Positions 33,341-41,320 of a stretch of DNA of 64,000 nt are shown here, piece after piece. Within the stretch, counting starts at the first letter, position 1. Each line of letters begins with the position of its first letter. Below the pieces are notes generated by a model, which was not told the origin of the DNA, made no database searches, and saw nothing but the letters and a program-made list of their open reading frames with translations. The stretch comes from Microbacterium hydrocarbonoxydans (GTDB lineage Bacteria; Actinomycetota; Actinomycetes; Actinomycetales; Microbacteriaceae), in the NCBI RefSeq assembly GCF_900105205.1, contig NZ_FNSQ01000005.1, positions 248,001 through 312,000 of the forward strand. The letters run 5' to 3'. The position numbers and the translations under genes are program-made.

Positions 33341-33362
33341 GCATAGGACGACAGCTGCAGAG

Positions 33363-33437
33363 TTATCCACAGGTTATCCCCAACATGGGGAGAATTACAC
33401 GGATGTTATTCACAGGGGTTAACAACCCTGTTAACAA
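33363..33437. promoter_or_regulatory. DnaA-box cluster outside oriC
   Basis: A perfect DnaA box TTATCCACA (33363-33371) is followed by the near boxes TTATCCCCA (33374-33382) and TTATTCACA (33406-33414), and then by two GTTAACAA copies (33418-33425, 33430-33437). The segment is AT-rich for this genome and lies between the crgA terminator and the rhomboid stop. Confidence 0.7.
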
Positions 33438-33444
33438 CTCGCGA

Positions 33445-34344
33445 TCAGGTGAAAACCGTCGTGATGAGGATCGGTGGCAGGAACGCGACGATCAGGACCA
33501 GCGCGACGACGACCGCGGCGAGGAGCAGGATCTGCGCCGTGCGCTGTTCCCGGCGCCTCGTCCTGGTGAGGATGAATGCGACGAGAGCTCCCACGATCGC
33601 CCCGCCGAGATGCGCCTGCCAGGCGATCCCGCCGATGACGAATCCGAGCACGAAGTTGATCCCGAGGATGACGAGGATCCCCGTGACGTTCGCGCCGATG
33701 TGTCGGCCGATGATCAGCAGTGCAGCCATGAGGCCGAAGATCGCTCCCGAGGCGCCTACCGTCGCGCCTCCCGGATCCAGGACGGCGACGGCGACGGAGC
33801 CCCCGAGACCGCTGATGAGGTAGAGCGCCAGGTACCGCGCCCGTCCCAGCATCGGCTCGAGGTTCTGCCCCAGCATCCACAGGGCGAGCATGTTCAGCGC
33901 CAGGTGGAAGAACCCGCCGTGGACGAACACGCCGGTCAGCAGGCGCCACGGCTCGAAGGGCAGGAGGAAGAGATCCGGGTACAGGAACCTCGGCGCGAAC
34001 AGCAGCAGCTGTGTGACCGTGGTGCCGATCCCGGGGATCATCTGCACGAGGCCGATGAACGAGGTCACCGCGAGCAGCACGTACGTGACGAGGGGCTTGC
34101 CACTGCGCACCATCGCGGTCGCGGTGTTACGACCACCCCAGCGGCGCTCGGCGCGCTTCTGCGCCGGGGTGCGGTTCTTGCGCTCTGCTGCCATGCACTC
34201 CGGGCAGATGACCCCGACGGCCGCCTGCGTCTGGCACTCGGGGCAGATCGTGCGCAGGCACCGCTGGCAGAGCACGAAGCTCTGCCGATCCGGATGCCGG
34301 TAGCAGAAGTTGTCGCGGTTGTCCGCGAACTCAGGCGTGGTCAT
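33445..34344 (-). CDS. Rhomboid intramembrane serine protease with N-terminal zinc-binding region
   Basis: A 299-aa protein. Residues 10-55 carry Cys/His pairs typical of a B-box-like zinc ribbon (CYRHPDRQSFVLCQRC, CPECQTQ, CPECMAAE). Six helices follow with the catalytic Ser in GASGAIFG and His in IAWQAHLGGAIVGAL. It cleaves transmembrane substrates within the lipid bilayer; its targets are unknown. Confidence 0.93.
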   Translation of the reverse strand: MTTPEFADNRDNFCYRHPDRQSFVLCQRCLRTICPECQTQAAVGVICPECMAAERKNRTPAQKRAERRWGGRNTATAMVRSGKPLVTYVLLAVTSFIGLVQMIPGIGTTVTQLLLFAPRFLYPDLFLLPFEPWRLLTGVFVHGGFFHLALNMLALWMLGQNLEPMLGRARYLALYLISGLGGSVAVAVLDPGGATVGASGAIFGLMAALLIIGRHIGANVTGILVILGINFVLGFVIGGIAWQAHLGGAIVGALVAFILTRTRRREQRTAQILLLAAVVVALVLIVAFLPPILITTVFT

Positions 34345-34365
34345 CCGGATCGGCCAGCGTCGGCG

Positions 34366-34923
34366 TCAGGCCGCGACGATGTCGATCGACTGCAGCACGA
34401 CGGGCTCGATCGGGCGGTCGCCCGCAGCGGTCGGCACAGCGGCGATCGCGTCGACGACGGCCTTCGAGGCGTCATCCGCGACCTCGCCGAAGATCGTGTG
34501 CTTGCCCTGAAGCCACGGGGTGGGGTCGGTCGTGATGAAGAACTGCGATCCGTTAGTGCCCTCGGGCTTGCCCGTGATGGCGTTCCGACGCAGGCCTGCG
34601 TTGGCCATCGCGAGGATGTAGGGCTCGTTGAAGTTGAGCTCCATGTTGATCTCGTCGTCGAAGTTGTAGCCGGGACCGCCGACTCCCTGTCCGAGCGGGT
34701 CGCCGCCCTGGATCATGAAGTTGGGGATGATGCGGTGGAAGATGACGTCCTTGTAGAGAGGACCCTCGCCGGGCTTGCCAGTGGCGGGGTGGGTCCAGTC
34801 CTGGGTGCCGTCGGCGAGGCCGACGAAGTTCTTCACCGTCTTGGGGGCGTGGTCGCCGAAGAGGTTGATGACGATGTCACCGTGGTTGGTGTGCAGGGTT
34901 GCGACATGAGAAGCGTGAGCCAT
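34366..34923 (-). CDS. Peptidyl-prolyl cis-trans isomerase, cyclophilin type
   Basis: A 185-aa cytoplasmic cyclophilin. The core motifs are KTVKNFVGLADG, VIFHRIIPNFMIQGGDPLGQ, MANAGLRR, NGSQFFIT, PWLQGKHTIFGEV. The active-site Arg is in FHRIIP, and the Trp that contacts cyclosporin is in TPWLQG. It speeds proline isomerisation in folding. The ATG at 34923 removes an unrelated upstream extension of the frame. Confidence 0.95.
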   Translation of the reverse strand: MAHASHVATLHTNHGDIVINLFGDHAPKTVKNFVGLADGTQDWTHPATGKPGEGPLYKDVIFHRIIPNFMIQGGDPLGQGVGGPGYNFDDEINMELNFNEPYILAMANAGLRRNAITGKPEGTNGSQFFITTDPTPWLQGKHTIFGEVADDASKAVVDAIAAVPTAAGDRPIEPVVLQSIDIVAA

Positions 34924-35068
34924 GCATCCATTCTCGCAGAGCTTCCCATGAGTTGGCCGTCGTCTAGCGCTGATCGCCGTGAGACGCAAGGGTTCGGCGA
35001 TTCCCTCCCCCCACCCAGGGTCGCGTGGCAAGATGGGGAATCCGTACTCCAATCGACAGGAGAGCATC

Positions 35069-35569
35069 GTGAGCATCAGCCGCAAGCGGAAGAAGGAACT
35101 GCGTCGTCTTCAGGCCGACGCGAACCAGCTCTGGGAGAACCAGCAGGTACTCGTCGGTCACGCAGCCGACGTCGCACGCGAGGCTGGTCGCCAGCTCGGC
35201 CACTTCGGTCGTGAGCAGGTCGGACCTGTCGTGCAGGACACCTACAACCGTCGGGTCGCGCCCGTCGTCGACCGTAGCGTGCGCTTCGGCCAGCACGTCG
35301 TCGACGACAAGGTCGTCCCGATCGTCGGAGGCGTCGTCGGCACCGCGCTCACCGCGTGGGACGTCGCGAACTCCAAGCGCCAGGGCGTCGTCAAGCAGGT
35401 CAGGAAGGCCACCAAGCCGGAGCCCAAGGGCCCGAGCGTCGGTTCGGTGATCGCCATCATCCTCGGTGCGGCCGCAGCCGTCGGCGTGCTCTACGCCGCA
35501 TGGCAGGCACTGCGCGCGGATGACGAGCTCTGGGTCGCCGACGACCCGCTGTCCGCTCCCAACGCGTGA
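35069..35569 (+). CDS. Hypothetical protein with C-terminal membrane helix
   Basis: A 166-aa protein beginning VSISRKRKKELRRLQADANQ (GTG start after AGGAG). A long amphipathic region with HVVDDKVVPIVGGVVGTAL precedes one helix (SVIAIILGAAAAVGVLYAAW) and an acidic tail. The layout suggests a tail-anchored protein of the kind conserved in Microbacteriaceae next to ppi genes. It overlaps the ybaK start by four bases. No function known. Confidence 0.8.
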   Translation: MSISRKRKKELRRLQADANQLWENQQVLVGHAADVAREAGRQLGHFGREQVGPVVQDTYNRRVAPVVDRSVRFGQHVVDDKVVPIVGGVVGTALTAWDVANSKRQGVVKQVRKATKPEPKGPSVGSVIAIILGAAAAVGVLYAAWQALRADDELWVADDPLSAPNA

Positions 35570-36081
35570 CATCGAACACGGAGCCCCCGGCCGACGCGCC
35601 GGGGGATCTCCATGCTCGCGTGAGGGATGCCGCCGCGGCGCGGGGCCTCGAGATCGAGATCCGGGAGCGCCCCGCCGCTCAGAGTCTCGCCGAGGCCGCC
35701 GAACTGCTCGGCATCCTCCCCTCGGGAATCGTGAAGACCCTCGTCGTCAAGCGTTCCGATGACACCTATCTCTTCGCGCTCGTGCCCGGTGGTCGGTCGA
35801 TCTCCTGGCCCAAGCTGCGCGCGGTCGTGGGCGTGAACAAGCTCCGCCTGCCCGAGCCGGACCTCGCTCTCGCGGCCACGGGCTACGAACGGGGGACCAT
35901 CGTGCCGATCGGCAGCACCACCGACTGGCCCGTGTTCGCCGACGAGTCCATCGTCGGCCACCGCATCGCCATGGGGGCTGGTTCGCACGGCTACAGCCTG
36001 TTCGTCGAGGCGGACGATCTCATCGCCGCCTACGGGGCGACCGTCGCAGACATCTCCGTTCCAGAGGAGCCTCGGGACTGA
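35566..36081 (+). CDS. YbaK/EbsC-family aminoacyl-tRNA deacylase
   Basis: A 171-aa protein with the YbaK core: SLAEAAELLGILPSGIVKTL, TYLFALVPGGRSISWPKLRA, PEPDLALAATGYERGTIVPI and a Gly-rich MGAGSHGYSLFVEADDLI. Members hydrolyse mischarged tRNA, such as Cys-tRNA(Pro), in trans. GTG start overlapping the previous stop. Confidence 0.9.
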   Translation: MTSNTEPPADAPGDLHARVRDAAAARGLEIEIRERPAAQSLAEAAELLGILPSGIVKTLVVKRSDDTYLFALVPGGRSISWPKLRAVVGVNKLRLPEPDLALAATGYERGTIVPIGSTTDWPVFADESIVGHRIAMGAGSHGYSLFVEADDLIAAYGATVADISVPEEPRD

Positions 36082-36108
36082 CCGACCTGCGTCCGTACCG
36101 TGACGAGG

Positions 36109-36531
36109 TCAGAGGATGCCCGCCATGCGCAGGGCGATGTCGACGAGCTTCACCCTCTGCAGGTCGTGCACTGCCTTGAGCGGGAACCACTCGGCCATGT
36201 CCGTCGAGCCGTCGGTCTCGAACGTCAGCCTTCCGCCGCTCACCGACGCCCGGTACACGATGCGCAGGGTGTGCAGCGGCTGGTCCGAGGCGTTCACCCG
36301 CTGACTGGCCGGGATCACCCGGGAGTGGATGCCTAGCAGCTCACCGACCTTGACCGTGTAGCCGGTCTCTTCGCGTAGTTCCCGTCGCACCGCGTCTTCG
36401 GGCGCCTCTCCGGGCTCCAACCCTCCGCCCGGCATCGTCCACGCCACTCGGCGACCCTCGGTCCACCGCGCGAGAAGGATGCGCCCGTCGTCATCGGTGA
36501 CGACCGCGTATGCCGCGACCCGCATGTCCAT
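36109..36531 (-). CDS. Nudix hydrolase
   Basis: A 140-aa enzyme with a complete Nudix box, GGGLEPGEAPEDAVRRELRE followed by ETGYTV, whose Glu residues bind Mg2+. It hydrolyses a nucleoside diphosphate linked to another group; the substrate is not deducible. Convergent with ybaK. Confidence 0.93.
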   Translation of the reverse strand: MDMRVAAYAVVTDDDGRILLARWTEGRRVAWTMPGGGLEPGEAPEDAVRRELREETGYTVKVGELLGIHSRVIPASQRVNASDQPLHTLRIVYRASVSGGRLTFETDGSTDMAEWFPLKAVHDLQRVKLVDIALRMAGIL

Positions 36532-36537
36532 GCACCC

Positions 36538-36543
36538 ACCCTA
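36538..36543 (-). promoter_or_regulatory. -10 hexamer of the Nudix gene
   Basis: TAGGGT, then GGGTGC, then the ATG at 36531. Confidence 0.45.
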
Positions 36544-36723
36544 ATGCCCGCGAATCCGCGGACGAACGCGCGCGACGACCCTGGACGAAACCCGCTCCGA
36601 CCCCGGTCATGACCTTCATGGGACTCGACGTCATCGAACCATCGATCAGGAATCGAGAAGCGGGGGAGGCAGCGGCATCCCTACTGTGGGATCCATCGCA
36701 GACCACCCGTGAAAGGAGCCATG

Positions 36724-37173
36724 ATGGCTGACAACGACAAGAACTTCAGCGCCGAGGAACGCGAGGCGATGAAGGAGGCCGCCGCAGACAAGCGCAAGTC
36801 GCGGTCCCGCGCGAAGAAGACCCCGGAGGAGGTGCGCGCCGAGGGCGTCGCCGATCTCGAGGCGGCGATCGCCAAGCTGCCTGACGATAAGGATCGCGAA
36901 CTGTCGAAGGCGTTGCACGAGCTCGTGACAGAAGTCGCCCCCGAGCTCATGCCGCGGACCTACTACGGCATGCCGGCGTGGGGGAAGGACGGCAAGGTCC
37001 TCTGCTTCTTCCAGCCGGCGAGCAAGTTCAAGGTTCGCTACGGCACCTTCGGTTTCGAGCCGATCTCGAACCTCGACGACGGCACGATGTGGCCGACCGC
37101 CTACGCGCTGCTCGATCTCACCGATGCGAACCGCCGGGTACTGGCGGAGCGCATTCGCCTCGCTGTCGGCTGA
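36724..37173 (+). CDS. DUF1801 (YdhG/YjbR-like) domain protein
   Basis: A 149-aa protein: a very charged N-terminal 45 residues (EEREAMKEAAADKRKSRSRA) and a DUF1801 domain with YYGMPAWGKDGKVLCFFQPA and KVRYGTFGF. The family is small, intracellular and of unknown activity. Of two adjacent ATGs the second (36724) has better spacing from AAAGGAG; 36721 remains possible. Confidence 0.85.
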   Translation: MADNDKNFSAEEREAMKEAAADKRKSRSRAKKTPEEVRAEGVADLEAAIAKLPDDKDRELSKALHELVTEVAPELMPRTYYGMPAWGKDGKVLCFFQPASKFKVRYGTFGFEPISNLDDGTMWPTAYALLDLTDANRRVLAERIRLAVG

Positions 37174-37201
37174 AGGCTCGCAGACCCGAGCGATCGAGCA
37201 C

Positions 37202-37207
37202 TAGCGT
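37202..37207 (+). promoter_or_regulatory. -10 hexamer of the M24 peptidase gene
   Basis: TAGCGT, then GGATGCC, then GTG at 37215. Confidence 0.4.
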
Positions 37208-37214
37208 GGATGCC

Positions 37215-38330
37215 GTGAGCACACTGCCGTTCCCCGCATCCGTCTACGCATCCCGTCTCGATCGCGCCCGGGAGCTGGCATCCACCGCAGGACTCGACGG
37301 CGTCATCGTCGGCCCCGGCCCCGACCTGCAGTACCTGGTCGGTGTCGAGGGTGACACGATCGAGCGGCTGACCGCCCTCGTCTTCGGCCCCGACCGCGAG
37401 CCGACGATCATCGTGCCGCGCATGGAGCTCGCGAAGGTCAGGGCGACGGCCGTCGGCGAGCTCGGTCTCGCGGTGTCGGACTGGGTCGACGGAGAGGACC
37501 CATACGCTCTGGTCGCGGACGCCCTCGGTCGTGCAGGTCGCGTCGGCGTTTCAGACGCCCTGCCTGCTCTGCACGTCGTCCCCCTCGCCGAGCGGTTGGC
37601 TGTGCGGTTCGAACTCGCCACTCCCGTGCTGCGCGAGGGGCGGATGATCAAGGATGCGCAGGAGGTCGCGGAGCTGCGCCGGGCCGGCGAGGCGATCGAC
37701 GCCGTGCATCGCCGCGTGCCGGAGTGGCTGCGCGCCGGTCGGACCGAGCGAGAGGTCGCGGCCGACATCGCCGAGGCGATCGTCTCCGAGGGGCACCGCT
37801 CTGTCGAGTTCGTGATCGTCGGATCGGGGCCGCATGGCGCTGACCCGCACCACGAGGTCTCGGATCGCGTCATCGGGGACGGCGAGATCGTCGTGGTCGA
37901 CATCGGGGGAGCGGTGCCTTCCGGCTACAACTCCGACAGCACGCGGACTTACGTGGTCGGCACTCCGAGCGACGAGGCCGCCGAGCGGACCGCCGTCCTG
38001 GTGCGCGCCCAGCAGGCGGCGGTCGACGCGGTGCGTCCGGGGGCGACGGCGGAGCAGGTGGATGCCGCGGCGAGGACGGTCCTCGCGGAGGCCGGCCTCG
38101 GAGACGCCTTCCTGCATCGCACCGGTCACGGCATCGGCGTCTCGGTGCACGAGGAGCCCTACATCGCACCGGGCAACGACCTCGTCCTCCGCGAGGGCAT
38201 GGCCTTCAGCATCGAACCGGGGATCTACTTCGCCGGGGAGTGGGGCGCGCGCATCGAGGACATCGTCGTCGTGACGGCTGACGGGTGCGAGCGCCTCAAT
38301 GTCGCCCCGCACAGCCTCACCGCGGTGTAG
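37215..38330 (+). CDS. M24-family Xaa-Pro aminopeptidase
   Basis: A 371-aa metallopeptidase. The N-terminal creatinase-like domain (1-130; GVIVGPGPDLQYLVGVEGD) is followed by the pita-bread fold. Metal ligands are in VVDIGGAVPSGYNSDSTRTY (two Asp), TGHGIGVSVHEEPY (His), FSIEPGIYF (Glu) and RIEDIVVVT (Glu). It removes N-terminal residues ahead of proline. GTG 37215 is chosen; GTG 37206 is in frame and possible. Confidence 0.93.
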   Translation: MSTLPFPASVYASRLDRARELASTAGLDGVIVGPGPDLQYLVGVEGDTIERLTALVFGPDREPTIIVPRMELAKVRATAVGELGLAVSDWVDGEDPYALVADALGRAGRVGVSDALPALHVVPLAERLAVRFELATPVLREGRMIKDAQEVAELRRAGEAIDAVHRRVPEWLRAGRTEREVAADIAEAIVSEGHRSVEFVIVGSGPHGADPHHEVSDRVIGDGEIVVVDIGGAVPSGYNSDSTRTYVVGTPSDEAAERTAVLVRAQQAAVDAVRPGATAEQVDAAARTVLAEAGLGDAFLHRTGHGIGVSVHEEPYIAPGNDLVLREGMAFSIEPGIYFAGEWGARIEDIVVVTADGCERLNVAPHSLTAV

Positions 38331-38482
38331 CGCCGTCCGCACCGCGGGAGATTACGACGTATCCGTTCTCCGCGTCAAGAGTCTCTTGAGGGATCGTCGG
38401 GCCTGAGGGCACTGAGGGTCGGGCGGCGCGCCGGCGGGTCAAGCCCCTAGGCCGGCGCGCAGCCCCTCGTCAGACTCTTCCC

Positions 38483-38998
38483 ATGTCAACGGAAGACGCA
38501 GATGCTCAGGACAGGTCGACGGGTCCAGAGCACACGGCCGACGGACACCACATCGTGGTCGAAGGACGGCGCTGGCGGTCGACCGATCCGTCGATTCCTG
38601 AGAACTTCCGACAGGAGCTCGTGGACGAGCTGATGTCGGCGCGACGCGCCGTGAAGAGCCAGGACCCGGACGCGCGTCGAAGGGTCCACGATGCCAAGAC
38701 TGCACTGGGGGAGCGAGGCAGGCCATGGTGGGAGTCGCGTGCCGGTGCGGACTTCGACGAGCGGATCGCCGCAACCGTGCGCACCCTCGTCCGCAAGCGG
38801 AGCGAGTCCTCGATCTGTCCGAGCGACGTCGCCCGCACCATCGGCGGATCGTCGTGGCGCGCACTCATGCCGGAGGTCCGCCGCGTCGCCGCCGATCTTG
38901 CAGACCGAGATGAGGTCGTCGTCACGCAGAAGGGCACAGCCGTGAGCATCCGCGAGGCGAAGGGGCCGGTGCGGATCATTCGGGGGTCGGCTCTGTAG
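38483..38998 (+). CDS. DUF3253-domain protein
   Basis: A 171-aa protein. The N-terminal part has RRWRSTDPSIPENFRQELVD and a basic helix, typical of a small actinobacterial domain; the C-terminal part from about residue 92 (ERIAATVRTLVRKRSESSIC, PSDVARTIGGSSWRALMPEV) is DUF3253, a winged-helix-like unit of unknown function. No operon partner. Confidence 0.85.
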   Translation: MSTEDADAQDRSTGPEHTADGHHIVVEGRRWRSTDPSIPENFRQELVDELMSARRAVKSQDPDARRRVHDAKTALGERGRPWWESRAGADFDERIAATVRTLVRKRSESSICPSDVARTIGGSSWRALMPEVRRVAADLADRDEVVVTQKGTAVSIREAKGPVRIIRGSAL

Positions 38999-39008
38999 CC
39001 GCCCTCCC

Positions 39009-39290
39009 TCACATAGCGTCGAGGTACCCGCTGTACGGGAAGTCCACGTCGCCGGTGTCCCGCGGATCGTACGCGACCGTCGCGACGCTGATCGTCACCT
39101 GCGTGCTGGAGGTGATCAGTACGCTGACCGCCTTGTTCCCCACCACCACCATGTCGACGAAGGTGCCGGCCGTCTTGGCTGCAGCCTCGATGCGTCGGCG
39201 GAGATCATCGACGTCCTGATCCTGCGCGAGCAGGAACCGTGCGCCGTCGAAGACCACCTCGGTCTGGATCATCGTCTCCCCGTTGGTCAT
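39009..39290 (-). CDS. Hypothetical protein, 93 aa
   Basis: A small soluble protein (FDGARFLLAQDQDVDDLRRR, then MVVVGNKAVSVLITSSTQVT) with alternating strand-like segments. No known motif. TAGCGT lies 6 nt before the ATG, which supports the start. Confidence 0.7.
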   Translation of the reverse strand: MTNGETMIQTEVVFDGARFLLAQDQDVDDLRRRIEAAAKTAGTFVDMVVVGNKAVSVLITSSTQVTISVATVAYDPRDTGDVDFPYSGYLDAM

Positions 39291-39296
39291 GCGAGC

Positions 39297-39302
39297 ACGC
39301 TA
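39297..39302 (-). promoter_or_regulatory. -10 hexamer of the 93-aa gene
   Basis: TAGCGT, then GCTCGC, then the ATG at 39290. Confidence 0.45.
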
Positions 39303-39388
39303 CGCGCGTCGATCCGATGTGTGAAGGGGGGTTGAAAACTAGCCAGACTCCTGAGAGGGATCGGTGTGCGAACTCGCACCGGCAGAAA

Positions 39389-39422
39389 CGAGAAGGCCCC
39401 GCACGATGGCGGGGCCTTCTCG
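39389..39422 (-). terminator. Terminator downstream of the tRNA-Ile/tRNA-Ala pair
   Basis: CGAGAAGGCCCCGC (39389-39402) and GCGGGGCCTTCTCG (39409-39422) make a 14-bp stem with a 6-nt loop; on the minus strand TTTCTG follows. It ends the tRNA transcript. Confidence 0.8.
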
Positions 39423-39440
39423 AACTGTCTCAACACAGTG

Positions 39441-39513
39441 TGGAGCCTAGGAGATTCGAACTCCTGACATCCTGCTTGCAAAGCAGGCGCTCTACCAACT
39501 GAGCTAAGGCCCC
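39441..39513 (-). tRNA. tRNA-Ala (anticodon TGC)
   Basis: 73 nt. Acceptor GGGGCCT pairs with AGGCTCC (one G-T pair), with A as discriminator. Anticodon stem CCTGC/GCAGG encloses TTTGCAA, giving TGC. D-loop AGTTGGTA and T-loop GTTCGAATC are standard. It lies 26 nt after tRNA-Ile on the same strand. Confidence 0.96.
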
Positions 39514-39539
39514 GTGAGGGTAATTCTTGAGTTGAGGAG

Positions 39540-39613
39540 TGGGCCCACCAGGACTTGAACCTGGGACCTCTTCATTATCAGTGAAGCGCTCTAACCGCCT
39601 GAGCTATGGGCCC
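39540..39613 (-). tRNA. tRNA-Ile (anticodon GAT)
   Basis: 74 nt. Acceptor GGGCCCA pairs with TGGGCCC, discriminator A. Anticodon stem CTTCA/TGAAG encloses CTGATAA, giving GAT. T-loop GTTCAAGTC. First of the Ile-Ala pair, an order common close to the origin in actinobacteria. Confidence 0.96.
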
Positions 39614-39698
39614 GTCAACCTCCGAAACTTTACCGGAGATTCCCCGAAATACCCAATCGAGCGCGGAGACCCCGGCGGGTCCCCGCGCTCGACCCCGA

Positions 39699-40637
39699 TC
39701 AGCGACCGGGGCGGATGGTCACGCTGCCTGCAGAGAGCGACACGTCGATCATGTTCGGGGTGTCGGAGGACCGATCCACGGTGACGTCGAGCGACCCGGC
39801 GCTGACGTCCTGGATGACGTCGTAGGACTCGTCCGGAACGGTGAGGTCGACCGAACCCGCACTGACGTCGACAGTCGTCTGCGACGGTGCCCGGCCCGTG
39901 AGTTCCATGTCGACCGTGCCGGCAGATACGCCGAGGTCGGCGACGTCGACATCGTCGAGCACGCCGTCCGCACGACCGGCACTCATGTCGAGCGTCAGGC
40001 TTTCCGCTGACCCCTCGACATCCAGCGCACCCGCATTGACGGTGACGTCGAGAACCCCGAAATCGCCCACGACATCGAGGCTGCCCGCGTCGAGGGTGAG
40101 TTCGGCATCCAGCGCCTCCTCACGGAGGTCCTCCGGCAGCGTCAGCACCGCCGACTCGTCGTCGCCGAACCAGCTGCCGAACCACCATCCGAACCGGAAC
40201 TCGGGGCTCCGGACCACCAGCTCGTCTCCATCGCGCTCGAGCGTCCAGGCCGACCCTCGCCCGTTGCTCACCGCGAGCTCCGCCTCATCGACGTCGCCGA
40301 ACTCGATCCGCATGTCGCCGGCATCCACATCGAGGTCGATGGCCGTGATGCCGGACGCATCCTCGGTCAGCACGGAATCGCTGCCGCCGGTGGATGACGC
40401 CATCAGGCTCCCCGTCGCCGCGACCGCAGCCGTGCCGCCGGCGCCGAGCAGGGCCACGCCGCCGACGATCGCGGTCACGACCATGATCGCCGTCGTACCG
40501 GACGAGCGCCCGGGGGCGGCCGGTCCCCGATCCGGTGACCCTGGCGCGGGCGCCGGCGGCTGCTGCTCTGGCCCCGAAGCCGGAGGCGGTGTCAGCGGGA
40601 TGTGTCCGCCCTGGAAGTCGCCGTCGTTCGTGGTCAT
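39699..40637 (-). CDS. DUF4097-domain membrane protein
   Basis: A 312-aa protein with a Pro-rich cytoplasmic N-terminus, one helix (TTAIMVVTAIVGGVALLGAG) and an outside right-handed beta-helix-like domain with regular repeats (LDVDAGDMRIEF, LTLDAGSLDVVG, VTVNAGALDVEG, LGVSAGTVDMEL, VDVSAGSVDLTV, VSLSAGSVTI). DUF4097 proteins often accompany LiaRS-type cell-envelope stress systems. Its start overlaps the stop of the response regulator gene, so it is the third gene of that operon. Confidence 0.9.
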   Translation of the reverse strand: MTTNDGDFQGGHIPLTPPPASGPEQQPPAPAPGSPDRGPAAPGRSSGTTAIMVVTAIVGGVALLGAGGTAAVAATGSLMASSTGGSDSVLTEDASGITAIDLDVDAGDMRIEFGDVDEAELAVSNGRGSAWTLERDGDELVVRSPEFRFGWWFGSWFGDDESAVLTLPEDLREEALDAELTLDAGSLDVVGDFGVLDVTVNAGALDVEGSAESLTLDMSAGRADGVLDDVDVADLGVSAGTVDMELTGRAPSQTTVDVSAGSVDLTVPDESYDVIQDVSAGSLDVTVDRSSDTPNMIDVSLSAGSVTIRPGR

Positions 40638-41320
40638 CGTCCCACTCCTGTCTGTGTGGTCGGCGCGGTGCCGCCCGTGTTCTCGATGTGCGCGAGGGCC
40701 GCCAGCACGCGGCGGTTGCCCGATTCGCCCTGTTCGAAGCCCAGCTTCTGGAAGATCGCGGTGATGTGCTTCTCGACGCTGGCCTCGGAGAGGAAGAGAA
40801 GCCCGGCGATCGCCTGGTTCGACTTCCCCTCCGCGATCAGCGCGAGCACGGTGCGCTCCCGCTCGGTGAGCCGCTGCATCCGATCGTCCCGGTTGCGCCG
40901 CGTCAGCAGCTGCGCGACGACCTCGGGATCGAGCACGGTTGCCCCCTCCGAGATCCGCTGCACCGAGGCGAGGAACTCGGCGACATCGGCGACGCGATCC
41001 TTGAGGAGGTACCCGAGGGGCCCTCCCTGCGCGGCGATCAGGTCGGATGCGTAGCGCTCCTCGACGTACTGAGAGAGCACCAGCAGCGGCAGCGCCGGGT
41101 CGGTGGCGCGAAGTCCCAGCGCCGCGCGGATCCCCTCATCGGTGAATGTCGGCGGAAGCCGGACGTCGAGGATGCACAGCTCGGGTGCCATCTCGGCGAC
41201 GGCTTCGGTGAGACCTTGGGTATCGGGCAGAGCCGCGACCACCGTGTGACCGGCGTCCTCGAGCAGGCGCACGAGTCCTTCGCGGAGCAGGACGGAGTCC
41301 TCGCAGATCAGGATGCGCAT
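40634..41320 (-). CDS. LuxR-family response regulator of an envelope-type two-component system
   Basis: A 228-aa regulator: receiver domain with ICEDSVLLREGLVRLLE, phosphoacceptor Asp52 in ELCILDVRLP and Lys in GYLLKDRVAD; then a LuxR HTH (RLTERERTVLALIAEGKSNQ, EASVEKHITAIFQKLGF). The ATG at 41320 overlaps the end of the kinase gene by 13 bases and begins exactly at the receiver fold. Confidence 0.94.
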   Translation of the reverse strand: MRILICEDSVLLREGLVRLLEDAGHTVVAALPDTQGLTEAVAEMAPELCILDVRLPPTFTDEGIRAALGLRATDPALPLLVLSQYVEERYASDLIAAQGGPLGYLLKDRVADVAEFLASVQRISEGATVLDPEVVAQLLTRRNRDDRMQRLTERERTVLALIAEGKSNQAIAGLLFLSEASVEKHITAIFQKLGFEQGESGNRRVLAALAHIENTGGTAPTTQTGVGR

